In this document: positions 43,502-52,237 of the stretch, piece after piece | Numbering within the stretch: the stretch's first letter is position 1 | Layout: each line of letters opens with the position of its first letter | Origin: Methylobacterium sp. R2-1 | Lineage (GTDB): Bacteria > Pseudomonadota > Alphaproteobacteria > Rhizobiales > Beijerinckiaceae | Assembly (NCBI RefSeq): GCF_014191355.1 | Contig: NZ_JACHWM010000013.1 | Coordinates: 1-64,000, forward strand | Direction: 5' to 3' | Length of the DNA stretch: 64,000 bases | Made by a program: the position numbers and the translations under genes | Notes under the pieces: generated by a model | The model's database searches: none | Seen by the model: only the letters and a program-made list of their open reading frames with translations | Told to the model about the DNA's origin: nothing

Positions 43502-43794
43502 TGAGGTTCTTACAGGATGACGAAGCCGATGATCCCTTGCTGTCGGTCATCAATCTCATCGACGTTTTCCTGGTCGTCATTGCGATGCTGATGATCGCCA
43601 TTCTTCAAAACCCGAGCAACCGATTTGCTTCGCAAGCCTCGAGTGGCCAGGCATCGGAACAGAATATGACAATCCAGAACAGCAAGGATTTGACACGTTA
43701 TCAGACCAGCTCCGAAATGGGAGAGGGCAAAGGAGTTCGAGCCGGAACAACCTACCGCCTTCCCGATGGCCGAATGATCTACGTCCCTGACTAA
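43501..43794 (+). CDS. DUF2149 membrane protein (HmuV-like, ExbD analogue)
   Basis: 97 residues, ATG 43501 overlapping the previous stop by one base (TGATG). One N-terminal transmembrane helix, DDPLLSVINLIDVFLVV, continuing AMLMIAIL, carries Asp21 at the same place as the proton-carrying Asp of ExbD/TolR. A short periplasmic tail ends GTTYRLPDGRMIYVPD, typical of DUF2149. With the preceding ExbB-like protein it should form a dedicated pmf-driven motor. Last gene of the operon; it converges on the btu operon with about 100 bases between the stops. Confidence 0.9.
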   Translation: MRFLQDDEADDPLLSVINLIDVFLVVIAMLMIAILQNPSNRFASQASSGQASEQNMTIQNSKDLTRYQTSSEMGEGKGVRAGTTYRLPDGRMIYVPD

Positions 43795-43895
43795 TCTTAA
43801 CTTAGCGATATGCTGGATTCCTCGCGTTGCTGAGGGTTCCGCAAGAAGAAATTTGCGCCGTCGATTCGATGATGCGGCTCCGATCTAACTCTGAT

Positions 43896-44648
43896 CTAGG
43901 CCTCCGATTTGAGCAGCAGCACGGCGTCGACGGCTCCATCGAGATAGGTGCGAGCGAAGCGAACGCCGAACAAGTGGTCCAGATCGTTCCCGCGAGCGAT
44001 CTCCGCGACTGGTCCGTCTCCCATTATGCGCCCTCGCCCCAGCAGCACGAGCCGATCGCAATCGCGCACGGCCTGCTCGATGTCATGTAAGACGAGGACG
44101 ACGATCCGGTCGCGGGCATAAGCGTGAAGTCGCCGTATCAGGTCGATGCGGTGGCCAATGTCGAGGCTCGCTCCTGGTTCATCGGCAAGCAGCACCTCCG
44201 GTTCGGCGATCATGGTTGCGGCGAGCAGCGCCCGCGCCCGTTCGCCGCCGGAGATGCGCGACCAGGGGCGCTCGGCAAGATCGACGAGATCATGGGTGCA
44301 TAGGATCTCGTCGAGACGGCGCTCGGCACCCGGCATCCGGCTCGCGCCGAGTTCGACGATCGTGCGCACGCTGTAGTCCCAGGCCGGCTGGAACGACTGC
44401 GGCAAATACCCGATGCGGCGGGCGCGCTCCCGGGGCGGCAGGTCCACGACGGGTCGGCCATCGAGCATCGCGACGCCGGCTTGCGGGCGTGAAAGGCCGG
44501 CCAGCGTGCGCAAAAGGGTCGATTTGCCCGCCCCATTCGGGCCGATCAATCCGATCAGGGCGCCGGGCTTGATGTCGAGATCGACCGCATCGAGCAGACG
44601 GTGAGCGCCTGCCGTCACAGTGATGCCTTTGGCGATAAGGTGGGTCAT
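43896..44648 (-). CDS. btuD: Cobalamin/iron-chelate ABC transporter ATPase (BtuD/FecE type)
   Basis: 250 residues. Walker A GPNGAGKST (36-44), Q-loop GYLPQSF, signature ISGGERARALLA, Walker B EVLLADEPGASLD and switch His in LVLHDIEQ. It energises vitamin B12 (or related chelate) import across the inner membrane. It overlaps the permease gene by 4 bases and closes the operon controlled by the cobalamin riboswitch at 49588-49770, which is the reason for preferring B12 over iron. In the signature motif GERAR replaces the common GERQR, seen in other btuD proteins. Confidence 0.88.
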   Translation of the reverse strand: MTHLIAKGITVTAGAHRLLDAVDLDIKPGALIGLIGPNGAGKSTLLRTLAGLSRPQAGVAMLDGRPVVDLPPRERARRIGYLPQSFQPAWDYSVRTIVELGASRMPGAERRLDEILCTHDLVDLAERPWSRISGGERARALLAATMIAEPEVLLADEPGASLDIGHRIDLIRRLHAYARDRIVVLVLHDIEQAVRDCDRLVLLGRGRIMGDGPVAEIARGNDLDHLFGVRFARTYLDGAVDAVLLLKSEA

Positions 44649-45625
44649 GCGTGAAGCCTGCGGCGCAGCAGGACGAGGAAGAATGGTCCGCCCGCCGCGG
44701 CGGTGACGAGGCCGAGCGGCAACTCGGCCGGCGGCAGAACGGCGCGGGCGAGCCCGTCGCAGACGATGACCAGGGCGGCGCCCGTCGCGGCCGAAATTGG
44801 TAGCAGCGCGCTGTGGCGCGGGCCGACCCACCAGCGGGCGATGTGGGGGGCGACAAGACCGACGAAGGCGACGAGACCGCCATAGGCGACGGCGAGCGCC
44901 ACAACGGCGGCGCCGACCAGTACGGCGCGGGCAGTGAAGCGGTCGGCAACAAGTCCGAAGGCACGAGCCTGATCCTCACCCAGACCGAGGAGGTCGAGGC
45001 CGCGGGACAAAGGAAGGCTCACACACAGGGCGCAAGCCGCTAGGCCGGCGAGCAGGGCGAGGCCAGTCCAGTCCGGGGTCTGGATGCCACCGAGCGTCCA
45101 GCTCAGAACGACCTGTAGGCTGACGCTTTCATCCGAAAGAGCGAGCATCAGGAACGAGCGAGCTGCGCCCAGCATCGCCGCCACCGCGACACCTGCCAGC
45201 AGCAGGCCAGCGGCATCCGCCGCACCCGAGCCTCGCGCTACGGCGAGCACCAGCACGGCTGCGGCCCAAGCCCCCAAGAAGGCGAGGCCGCCAAGAGCGA
45301 GGCTGGAAGGAAGGCCGAGCGGCACGAGCAGGGCAACGGTCGCTCCGATCGCCGCACCGCCGGAGGCGCCGAGCAGGTAGGGCTCGGCGAGGGGATTGCG
45401 GAACACCCCCTGGAAGATCGCGCCGCCCAGGCCGAGCATGGCTCCGACGAGACCGGCAGCGAGCACGCGCGGCAGGCGCCAGTCACGGAGCAGGCGCGCC
45501 CGCAGGTCATCGGCTCCGCCGAGGACGTGGACGATCTCTAGCGGCCCGGCCCAGTCGTGTCCGGCCGCGAGACCGAAAGTCAGAGCGAGAAGGAGGATGG
45601 CAGCAATGAGAGGGATAAGCCTCAC
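44645..45625 (-). CDS. btuC: Cobalamin ABC transporter permease (BtuC/FecCD family)
   Basis: 326 residues with about ten hydrophobic helices and the FecCD family landmarks: RLPRVLAAGLVGAMLGLGGAIFQGVFRNPLAEPYLLGASGGAAIGA, WTLGGI near the middle, and GLVAFVGLVAPHIARWWVGPRHSALLPISAATGAALVIVCDGLAR. It overlaps both neighbours by 4 bases (ATGA), so binding protein, permease and ATPase are translated as a coupled set. Probably a homodimer in the complete importer. Confidence 0.9.
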   Translation of the reverse strand: MRLIPLIAAILLLALTFGLAAGHDWAGPLEIVHVLGGADDLRARLLRDWRLPRVLAAGLVGAMLGLGGAIFQGVFRNPLAEPYLLGASGGAAIGATVALLVPLGLPSSLALGGLAFLGAWAAAVLVLAVARGSGAADAAGLLLAGVAVAAMLGAARSFLMLALSDESVSLQVVLSWTLGGIQTPDWTGLALLAGLAACALCVSLPLSRGLDLLGLGEDQARAFGLVADRFTARAVLVGAAVVALAVAYGGLVAFVGLVAPHIARWWVGPRHSALLPISAATGAALVIVCDGLARAVLPPAELPLGLVTAAAGGPFFLVLLRRRLHA

Positions 45626-46506
45626 GGCATGGCCTGCGCCGGATGGAGAAGGGCGGCAAGGCGCTCGATCCCGCCAACCGTACGCGGTCCCGGAATCAGG
45701 AACTCGGCGCGCGGCAGAGTGTAGGCGCGGCCAGCTCGCACGGCGCGCATCTCACGAAAGCCTGGACGGGCGGTGAGCTCTGCCAGCTCCCACTCCTGTC
45801 CAGCGAGAAGAAGCACATCCGGATCGGCGGCGAGGACCGCCTCCGGCGAGACTTGGGCGATTCCGCGAATGGCGAGCGCCGGACAAGTGCCGGCGCGGAC
45901 GAGGGCATCACCGGTGTAGGTATCCTGACGCGCAACCAGCAGCAGCCCATTGCCGAGGCGTCCGGTCACGAGGATCGTGCGGGGGCAAACCGTGCCTGCG
46001 AGCCTGCGGGCTACTGCTGCGAGGCGTGCCTCCAGCCCCGCCGCGACCGCCTCCCCGCGCTCCGCCTCTCCGAGAGCCCGCCCGACGAGGCGAATGTTGC
46101 CGAGCACCTCATCGAGGCTGCGGCTCGTCAGCACGATCACCGGCAGGCCCAGCCGCTCCATCGGTGCGAGGAGTTGATGCACCGCCTGCCGGGCCGGCGT
46201 GACGAGCACGAGGTCCGGGTTTTGCGCCACAACGGCATCGACCGAGAAGCCGAGGCGACCGCCGACGACGGGTTTGTTTGCGGCTTCGGGCGGGTAGCGG
46301 GTGAAGGCGTCGATGCCGACGATGCGGTCCGTGAGACCAAGGACCGCCACCAACTCCGTGTTCGAGGAGAAGATCGTCACGACCCGCCGCGGGGCTGCCG
46401 GCAGCTCCACGGCCCGACCGAGGGTATCGGTCAGGCGGATTGGCTGGGCCATAGCCGGACTGGCCGCAGTCAGTCCGGTGAGAGCCCCGATGATCGCCAC
46501 GCGCAT
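45622..46506 (-). CDS. btuF: Periplasmic cobalamin-binding protein (BtuF type)
   Basis: 294 residues with a signal peptide (VAIIGALTGLTAASPAMAQ) and a class-III periplasmic-binding fold: RVVTIFSSNTELVAVLGLTDRIVGIDAFTRYPPEAANKPVVGG, VAQNPDLVLVTPA, and the C-terminal lobe EAVLAADPDVLLLAGQEW. It captures the ligand in the periplasm for the BtuCD-like pair. Its start abuts the stop of the TonB receptor gene directly. Whether the natural ligand is cobalamin, cobinamide or another corrinoid cannot be resolved. Confidence 0.88.
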   Translation of the reverse strand: MRVAIIGALTGLTAASPAMAQPIRLTDTLGRAVELPAAPRRVVTIFSSNTELVAVLGLTDRIVGIDAFTRYPPEAANKPVVGGRLGFSVDAVVAQNPDLVLVTPARQAVHQLLAPMERLGLPVIVLTSRSLDEVLGNIRLVGRALGEAERGEAVAAGLEARLAAVARRLAGTVCPRTILVTGRLGNGLLLVARQDTYTGDALVRAGTCPALAIRGIAQVSPEAVLAADPDVLLLAGQEWELAELTARPGFREMRAVRAGRAYTLPRAEFLIPGPRTVGGIERLAALLHPAQAMP

Positions 46507-48693
46507 TCAGAAGCGCGCCTGCAGGCCGAGTTGCAAATCCCGACCGGGTGCGGAGGTGCCGCCTCCGCCGTTGTAGAGGCGCAGGTCGGCCAGGGTCGAC
46601 TGCTGCCCGGCGATGGCGATGAAGAGCGGGTGGTAGTTCACGTCGAACAGGTTGCGCACCTGCGCGAACAGCTTCACCCCCGGCATCAGGTCCACCTCAC
46701 CGCGTATGTTGACGAGGAAGAACGGATCCTTGCGCCAGATGTACTCGCGGTAGGGCTCGGCCGTAGGCACGAGCAGGTTCTCCTCCGTGTTGTACCAGAC
46801 CGGACCGTTGAGCACACCCTGGACCTGGATCGCCCAGGGATAGGGGATATCGGCCTGACCGAAGCGGGTGCCGAGGGCAAGCTGGTACTCGTAGACGCGC
46901 TCGACCCGGCGCGTGTTGGCGCTGGCGACGCTGACGGCGCCCTCGTCCTTCATGTCGAAGTTGTAGTTGCCGTTGGCGTAAGCCCGCCAGCGCCAGCTGC
47001 CGGGTTCCCAGCCGAGGGTGCGGATCATGTCCGTCTCGTACTGGACCTCGATGCCGCGAATGAGCACGTCGCCGGCGTTGTTCACGTAGTCCGAGGTGTT
47101 GCTGTTGGGCCCGCGCGAGCGGGTGATGATGCGGTCCGAGATGATGTTCTGGAACAGCGCCACGTCGAGGCGCGAGACCCCGTTCGTCAAGGTGGTGCCG
47201 ATCTCGATCTGCTCGCTCGTCTCGGGCCGAATGTTTGCGTTGCCGAAGATGCGTCCGCCGCCGAGCGTGTTGTAGTCCGCCGCGATTTCTGTTGCGGTCG
47301 GCGCTCGGAAGCCCGACGAGGCACCGACGCGGAAGGCGGCCCAGTCAGTTGCCCGGTAGGTCGCGCCGGCGGAGTAGGTCGTGGCTTCGTAGGGGCGCGA
47401 GCCAGTGATCTGCCCGGCTAGGAACGGGGTCGGATCGAAGCTCGTGGTGCCGTAGGTCTGGCGGATGCCAGCCCGCAGCGTCACCCGATCGTCGAACAGG
47501 CGCTGGGTGTCCTCGACGTAGAGGGCGTGGAACTGGTCGGTCTGGTTGTTATCCTGCGGCGAGACCTGAGCCAACGGGTTGCCGGGCAGACCCACGCGGA
47601 AGCGATCGGAGCGCAGCCGGCTCGTCTCCCAATCCCAACCGAGAAGCAGGTCGTTGCCCGCAAACAGGCTCACCCTCGGCTGGAAGCGGGTGCCGAGGAT
47701 GTCGAGGTTGCGCGTGTTGAAGTCCGCCTGCGTGCCTGGCACCGGCTGCCCAGTGCCGCCGCGCTGGACCGGCGAGGCCCATTTGAAATGGTCCTCGTCA
47801 GTGACGCTGTAGAACTGCGCAAACAGGCTCGCGCGCCCGTCATCGGTGCGCCCGGTATAGCTCGCATCAAACGATCCGTTGATACGGTTGTCCCGGCTGT
47901 AGAGGTTGCCACCGGAACCGCGGAAGCCGACCCCGTAGATGCCGTCCGTGCGAAGCGTAAAGTCGAGCCGCTGATTGGGATCGATCTGGAAGCCGAGCGC
48001 GCCAGTGATGCCCATCCGGTTCCACTGGGTGTTGGCCATGCGATCGCCGGAGCCAGCATAGTAGTCGTCGCGCTTGGCGCCCGACAGGCCGAGATAATAG
48101 TCGAACGGGCCGACGACCCCACCGGTCTGCGCGCGTCCCTGTGCCAACCCCCAGACGCCGCCGATGCCCTCGGCAAGGGTACCAGGCGCAGTGCGGCCGG
48201 TCTTCAGGATGATGTTGATGACGCCGCCGATGTTCTGGCTGCCGTAGATCACCGAGGAAGGCCCGCGCACGATCTCGATCCGCTCGACATCGGCTATGGA
48301 GAGCTTGGAAAGGTTCGCCGTACCAGCCCGGCGGCCGTTCATGAGGACAAGGACTTGGCTGCGGAAGTCCTTGCCTTGGCCGTCGGTGGCACCGCCGCGG
48401 ATGTTGATCGAGGTCTGGCCCGGCGTCCATTCCGAGAAAAAGCCGACGGCGTTCTCGGCCAGCAGATCGGTCACCGATTTGGCGGTTGTGTTCTCGATCA
48501 TCGTACGATCGATAACCTGGACGGTGCCGGCGATCTCGGAGCGCGGCTCGGGTCGGCCGGTAGCGGTCACCACGAGCTCATCGAGGCTCACCGCGGCGCT
48601 GCCGGCGACGGTGGTGCCTTCCTGTGCCATCGCGGCGACTGAGTGCGTGCTGCCGACAAGGAGAAGCACGAGAGGGAAAAAGGCGCGAGGCAT
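46507..48693 (-). CDS. btuB: TonB-dependent cobalamin receptor (BtuB-like)
   Basis: 728 residues from ATG 48693, which overlaps the methyltransferase stop as TGATG and has GGAGGA at 48704-48709. Signal peptide PRAFFPLVLLLVGSTHSVAAMAQ, TonB box region LDELVVTATG, plug motifs NIRGGATDGQGKDFRSQVLVLMNGRRAGTANLSKL and VERIEIVRGPSSVIYGSQNIGGVINIILKTG, and a long barrel ending DLQLGLQARF. It is larger than E. coli BtuB (about 614). Control by a cobalamin riboswitch supports corrinoid uptake. Confidence 0.88.
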   Translation of the reverse strand: MPRAFFPLVLLLVGSTHSVAAMAQEGTTVAGSAAVSLDELVVTATGRPEPRSEIAGTVQVIDRTMIENTTAKSVTDLLAENAVGFFSEWTPGQTSINIRGGATDGQGKDFRSQVLVLMNGRRAGTANLSKLSIADVERIEIVRGPSSVIYGSQNIGGVINIILKTGRTAPGTLAEGIGGVWGLAQGRAQTGGVVGPFDYYLGLSGAKRDDYYAGSGDRMANTQWNRMGITGALGFQIDPNQRLDFTLRTDGIYGVGFRGSGGNLYSRDNRINGSFDASYTGRTDDGRASLFAQFYSVTDEDHFKWASPVQRGGTGQPVPGTQADFNTRNLDILGTRFQPRVSLFAGNDLLLGWDWETSRLRSDRFRVGLPGNPLAQVSPQDNNQTDQFHALYVEDTQRLFDDRVTLRAGIRQTYGTTSFDPTPFLAGQITGSRPYEATTYSAGATYRATDWAAFRVGASSGFRAPTATEIAADYNTLGGGRIFGNANIRPETSEQIEIGTTLTNGVSRLDVALFQNIISDRIITRSRGPNSNTSDYVNNAGDVLIRGIEVQYETDMIRTLGWEPGSWRWRAYANGNYNFDMKDEGAVSVASANTRRVERVYEYQLALGTRFGQADIPYPWAIQVQGVLNGPVWYNTEENLLVPTAEPYREYIWRKDPFFLVNIRGEVDLMPGVKLFAQVRNLFDVNYHPLFIAIAGQQSTLADLRLYNGGGGTSAPGRDLQLGLQARF

Positions 48694-49478
48694 CACGAGG
48701 CGGTCCTCCACACGAGGAGGGCGGAAGCTCGGGGAACGGACAGGCGGTGTCCGCCAGGAACGGGCACGGCTTGGGCGGCAAGATGTTCGTAAAGCTTGCG
48801 TCGGCGGCCGTCATCGAGGGCCCAACCGAGGCGGTCGGCAAGGAAGCCGGAAGTCCGTTCCACGTCTCGAACGACTGCGCTGAAGGTCCACTCTGTTTGC
48901 GCCGCGATGGATGGCTGATCACATGGCGGCAGGTTGCGCAGGACGACGTCGATGCCCGGCGTCTCGTCTTCACCGTGCCAGGCAGACGGCAGACAGCCGG
49001 CGAGGCAAAGGCCTCGCGGGCCGCGCTGGGCCGGAACCAGCCAGATGACATTGTTGCGGGCCCAAGCGCGGCACTGACGCAAGAAGACGCCCGCATCCGT
49101 GAGCGGGGCAGCGATGTTGGCGGCTAGCACGGTGTCTGCGGATCCTGCCGGCAGATCGGCTTGTTGCCACCCCACTGGTAGAAGGTGGGGCGGCGGCACG
49201 AGCGCGCGCAGGCGCTGCTGCATCCCAATGTTCGGCTCTACGGCGATCCAGGCTGCAAGCGGATCGCGCACGGCCTGGCCGAGTTGCCCGCCCCCGGCGC
49301 CGACATCAAGCAGGTCGCCAATGCGCGGCACTGCCGCACGCACGAGCGGAGCGACATGCGCGACGTAGTCGGATGTGTCGATGCCGGCCGCGTAGAGTTC
49401 GAGAGGATCGACTTCGATCTCGCTCGCCTGAGGCGGCGCAACGTTGAAGGGTCGTATGGTTGTGCAACTTTGTTTCAT
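48693..49478 (-). CDS. SAM-dependent methyltransferase of the btu operon
   Basis: 261 residues. The class-I methyltransferase motif LLDVGAGGGQLG lies at residues 56-67, followed by the acidic residue in AVEPN and LPAGSADTVLAANIAAPL. There is no obvious target-specific domain. It is the first gene after the cobalamin riboswitch and is translationally coupled to the receptor gene, so it is part of the corrinoid-responsive unit rather than a bystander. A role in corrinoid remodelling or in modifying a receptor ligand is possible; no known cobalamin biosynthesis methyltransferase (CobA, CobI, CobJ, CobM, CobF, CobL) signature was seen. Confidence 0.85.
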   Translation of the reverse strand: MKQSCTTIRPFNVAPPQASEIEVDPLELYAAGIDTSDYVAHVAPLVRAAVPRIGDLLDVGAGGGQLGQAVRDPLAAWIAVEPNIGMQQRLRALVPPPHLLPVGWQQADLPAGSADTVLAANIAAPLTDAGVFLRQCRAWARNNVIWLVPAQRGPRGLCLAGCLPSAWHGEDETPGIDVVLRNLPPCDQPSIAAQTEWTFSAVVRDVERTSGFLADRLGWALDDGRRRKLYEHLAAQAVPVPGGHRLSVPRASALLVWRTAS

Positions 49479-49587
49479 CGGTCCTTCCCCGAACCTTGAC
49501 GGGGGACCGTGGGCGCAAGCCGACGTCGCGGTTGCCGCAACGTGCGTTCATGCGGCCCGTTGGGACACCCCGCCCACGAGACATTTC

Positions 49588-49770
49588 ACGGTCATGGCAG
49601 GTCTCCTGGCTCACGGGTCGCCGCCACCCGTCTGGCCTTCCCGGTGATCTCTCACCAGTGACGCAGATCGACGGATGACTCGCCGCTTACAGTTGCGGGG
49701 GCAGCTCCGGTTTGGGCGCAAGCGCCGCACCGGATTCCCTCTTAGCTCGCCATGTCGGATGGCGAGAACC
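49588..49770 (-). promoter_or_regulatory. Cobalamin (AdoCbl) riboswitch
   Basis: Read on the minus strand, the conserved pieces appear in the proper order: GAGGGAATCCGGTG (about 49743-49729), GCTGCCCCCGCAACTGTA AG core (near 49690-49710), GTCACTGGTGAGAGATCACCGGGAAGGCC split over P6-P7 sequence, and the B12 box GAGCCAGGAGACCTGCC (near 49612-49596). It lies about 110 bases upstream of the methyltransferase start and should switch off the whole methyltransferase-btuBFCD operon when adenosylcobalamin is plentiful. Confidence 0.95.
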
Positions 49771-49799
49771 TTGACCGCAGCTCGTAGACCAAGCGGCGT

Positions 49800-50634
49800 T
49801 GAGGTTGTCAACCGCCAGAAAACTATCTCATTTTGACTTAATTCGCCGAGCTAATTTGCTTGATATCGTTTGCGGCAGCTCCACTCATGAGCAAATGTGG
49901 CCGGCAACACAGAAAAAGCGAAGCTCACCTTCTGAGCGCCAGATGGCAATCTTTGTGCATGGAGGCGCTTCAAGCGGAAGAGGCAGCATGTGCACTCTCG
50001 AGAACGGCAATAGCACCCCTGGATACCTCGCACACAGGTGTCGAGCCGGCTTGGACATCGCCGCGGCACGTGTCTCTCGACCGAATGCGGGATAGCACGC
50101 TCGGGCTTTGTTCATTTGCATGTAACATTATAACGTGACGTTCTTGTCAAGCTCCGAATCCGATGCCCAGCTGCCGCTCGCACAGGTACAGTGCCGTGCC
50201 AATGCACTCCACGGCCAATTCCTTGTAGCAGGATGGGCACATCGACTGCCGCAGCGCGGGATCAAGCACCAAGCACCTTGGCAGAGTTTGCGCCGTGCCC
50301 TCGCACATGTACCTCTGCAAGTCTGACTCGGGGTCTAAGTTTTTGTTCTATTAGAGCGTTTTCGGTTTGATCTGATTCGGCCTGATGGGGTTCACAGGGC
50401 TTTTGCGGGCTGATTCAGTGCTCGTTCCGGACGAGGAGCGAGATATGGGTCGACCCTACTGTTGATCCGGCCATGGCTGTGGAGGGGATCGACTGCGACG
50501 TCCACCATCCCGCATCCTGAAACTTAGCCTTCCCGCCCAAGGCCGGACTGCAGCCCGGGTCTCGATCCCGCAATTTCGCCGCCGGAGCTGCGGATAGTTG
50601 ACGCTGGTAGGCGAGTCGGAATGCTTTCGCCCTC
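49800..50634. other. Long intergenic region, no supported gene
   Basis: About 835 bases between the divergent riboswitch and pRiA4b-type gene. It contains short frames without known similarity and alternates between GC-rich and moderately AT-rich patches (for example 50090-50150 and 50330-50390). The region around 50350-50440 has the look of an IS end (GAGCGTTTTCGGTTTGATCT) but no matching partner was found. It should also hold the promoter for the riboswitch transcript near 49790-49850. Confidence 0.5.
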
Positions 50635-51267
50635 ATGCTGTTCGAACAACCCAACGCCCTGCAGATCCACGTCGTGCTGGACGGCGTCGAGCCTGCCGTC
50701 TGGCGGCGCCTCGCGGTGCCCTGCAGTTGGCATCTGGGCGAGTTGCACCTGGCCATCCAAGCCGCATTCAACTGGTGGAACTACCACCTGCACGAGTTCC
50801 GCATCGGCGGCCTACGCTACGGCGATCCCGACACGGTTGATTGGAGCGGTGTCGACGATCCCCGCGTGTTCGACGAGCGCACGGTGCGCCTGCTCGACTT
50901 CGACCGCGAGCCTGGGCTGGCCTTCACCTACCTCTACGACTTCGGCGACGACTGGCACCATACCGTCACGATCGAGGGACCTCTCGTTTTCGGCGCGCGG
51001 CCCCGCCATGCCACCTGCCTCGACGGGGCGCGGGCACGGCCGCCCGAAGACGTCGGCGGGATCAGGGGCTACGAGCGCTTCCTGGCTGTCATGGCCGACC
51101 CCGGCGATCCCGAGCATGCCGGGATCCGGCGCTGGTGCGGTGGCCACTTCGCGCCCGAATGGTTCGACCGCGCGCTCGTCGACAAGGACCTAAAGAGCGC
51201 CCTCAAGCCCAATGTCCGTCGACGCCTCCATCAGCCCAAACCGAAGCGACTTGGACACCCATCGTAA
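50635..51267 (+). CDS. Plasmid pRiA4b ORF-3-like (IS1096 TnpR-like) protein
   Basis: 210 residues. LQIHVVLDGVEPAVWRRLAVP, LGELHLAIQAAFNWWNYHLHEFRIGG and FTYLYDFGDDWHHTVTIEG are the defining motifs of the pRiA4b ORF-3 family. These proteins are common on plasmids and near insertion sequences; biochemical function is not established. Family length and the C-terminal WCGGHFAPEWFDRALVDKDLKS are normal, so the gene appears intact. It fits an accessory-DNA block with an ISL3 fragment 216 bases downstream. Confidence 0.88.
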   Translation: MLFEQPNALQIHVVLDGVEPAVWRRLAVPCSWHLGELHLAIQAAFNWWNYHLHEFRIGGLRYGDPDTVDWSGVDDPRVFDERTVRLLDFDREPGLAFTYLYDFGDDWHHTVTIEGPLVFGARPRHATCLDGARARPPEDVGGIRGYERFLAVMADPGDPEHAGIRRWCGGHFAPEWFDRALVDKDLKSALKPNVRRRLHQPKPKRLGHPS

Positions 51268-51483
51268 CCGACGCCGGTTGGGCATCGATATGGTCGTCGC
51301 ACCGCCTTGGTGCACCCATCGGGGGCCGAACCTCCGGATGCAGAGACCCTCGTCCCACTGCGGAGTCGGCTGCGCCTCCTTCTGATCCGCCCCCATCGAA
51401 GTGGTTCATCGCCGAGTTTGGTGGATCGAGGTGCGTGACGGTTGGGGTCTTGGCGTGGTCGGTTCAGCCTCGCAGATCGGGGC

Positions 51484-51717
51484 ATGACCCAGCTCTTCCC
51501 TTTGCCTGGCTGCCGCCTCGTCCGCGTCGCGCGGGACGGCCCCACCGCCCTCACCCTCGTCGCCGAAGCGAAGCCCGACCACGCCCGCTGCCCGACGTGC
51601 CGAGCCATCAGCACGTCGGTCCATAGCCGGTATCGGCGACGGCCTGCCGATTTGCCGGCCAGCGGCAAGGCCGTTCGGCTGCAGTTGGAGGTTCGGCGCT
51701 TCTACTGCTGCGACCCA
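51484..51717 (+). pseudogene. ISL3-family transposase, N-terminal zinc-finger fragment
   Basis: From ATG 51484 the frame reads LFPLPGCRLVRVARDGPTALTLVAEAK, CPTCRAISTSVHSRYRRRPADLP and VRLQLEVRRFYC: the N-terminal zinc-binding domain of ISL3 transposases (a CPxC pair with a further Cys in RRFYC). Similarity ends at about 51712 and the catalytic part is absent, so the element is dead. Confidence 0.78.
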
Positions 51718-52237
51718 ATCAAATTGCTGACGTCGTCTCGACCCAGGTCGAGCGGAGCCACAAAGCAGCCTCATCCAGGCCGCAGATCCTGTCGCCGGCC
51801 TATCGTTCAGCCGCGAGTTTGAACGTTTGGAAGCCACACTTCCGCAGGCAAGTCTGCTTACGAAGCAACAGCGGACCTGCCGCCGCACAAGAGCGAAGGT
51901 CTGCTGATGGCGCGAGGCCGTCAGTCAGCGCGCAGATGCTGAACAGCGGCTTCTTACCCTTCGCAGGCAATCGGAAGGTCCGCTTACCGGCAAACTGCCC
52001 GGACCTCACAGACGAAGTTTGGCTGGAAGACGGGCATTCCCGAGCAACTGCTCACCGCCGCCCTCGAACATGGTGATACACACCGCGCTCGCGGCCCTGG
52101 GCGCTGTCGATGACGGAGTGGTCGAACTGACGGCGCGAACATCTACCACGTGGCGTTCCGCTATCGAACGGACGAGGTGCTCACGGCCCTGCGCGCGCTC
52201 TTCGTCGAGGTAGGAACAAAGGACGCACCGGCGAAGA
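51718..52237. other. Unassigned debris between ISL3 fragment and MarR gene
   Basis: No full gene is visible. A short plus-strand piece near 52148-52215 (YHVAFRYRTDEVLTALRALFVEVG) is protein-like and could be the tail of a lost gene, but upstream frames do not connect to it. The rest gives no recognisable protein. Confidence 0.4.

Noticed and set aside
45643-47421. Plus-strand 592-codon frame opposite btuF/btuB
   Set aside because: Covers two clearly coding minus-strand genes and has low-complexity, His/Arg/Glu-rich composition with no domain.
49139-49200. Short direct and inverted motifs suggestive of a repeat array
   Set aside because: They lie within the methyltransferase coding region and show no regular spacing; no CRISPR-type repeat was found anywhere in the window.
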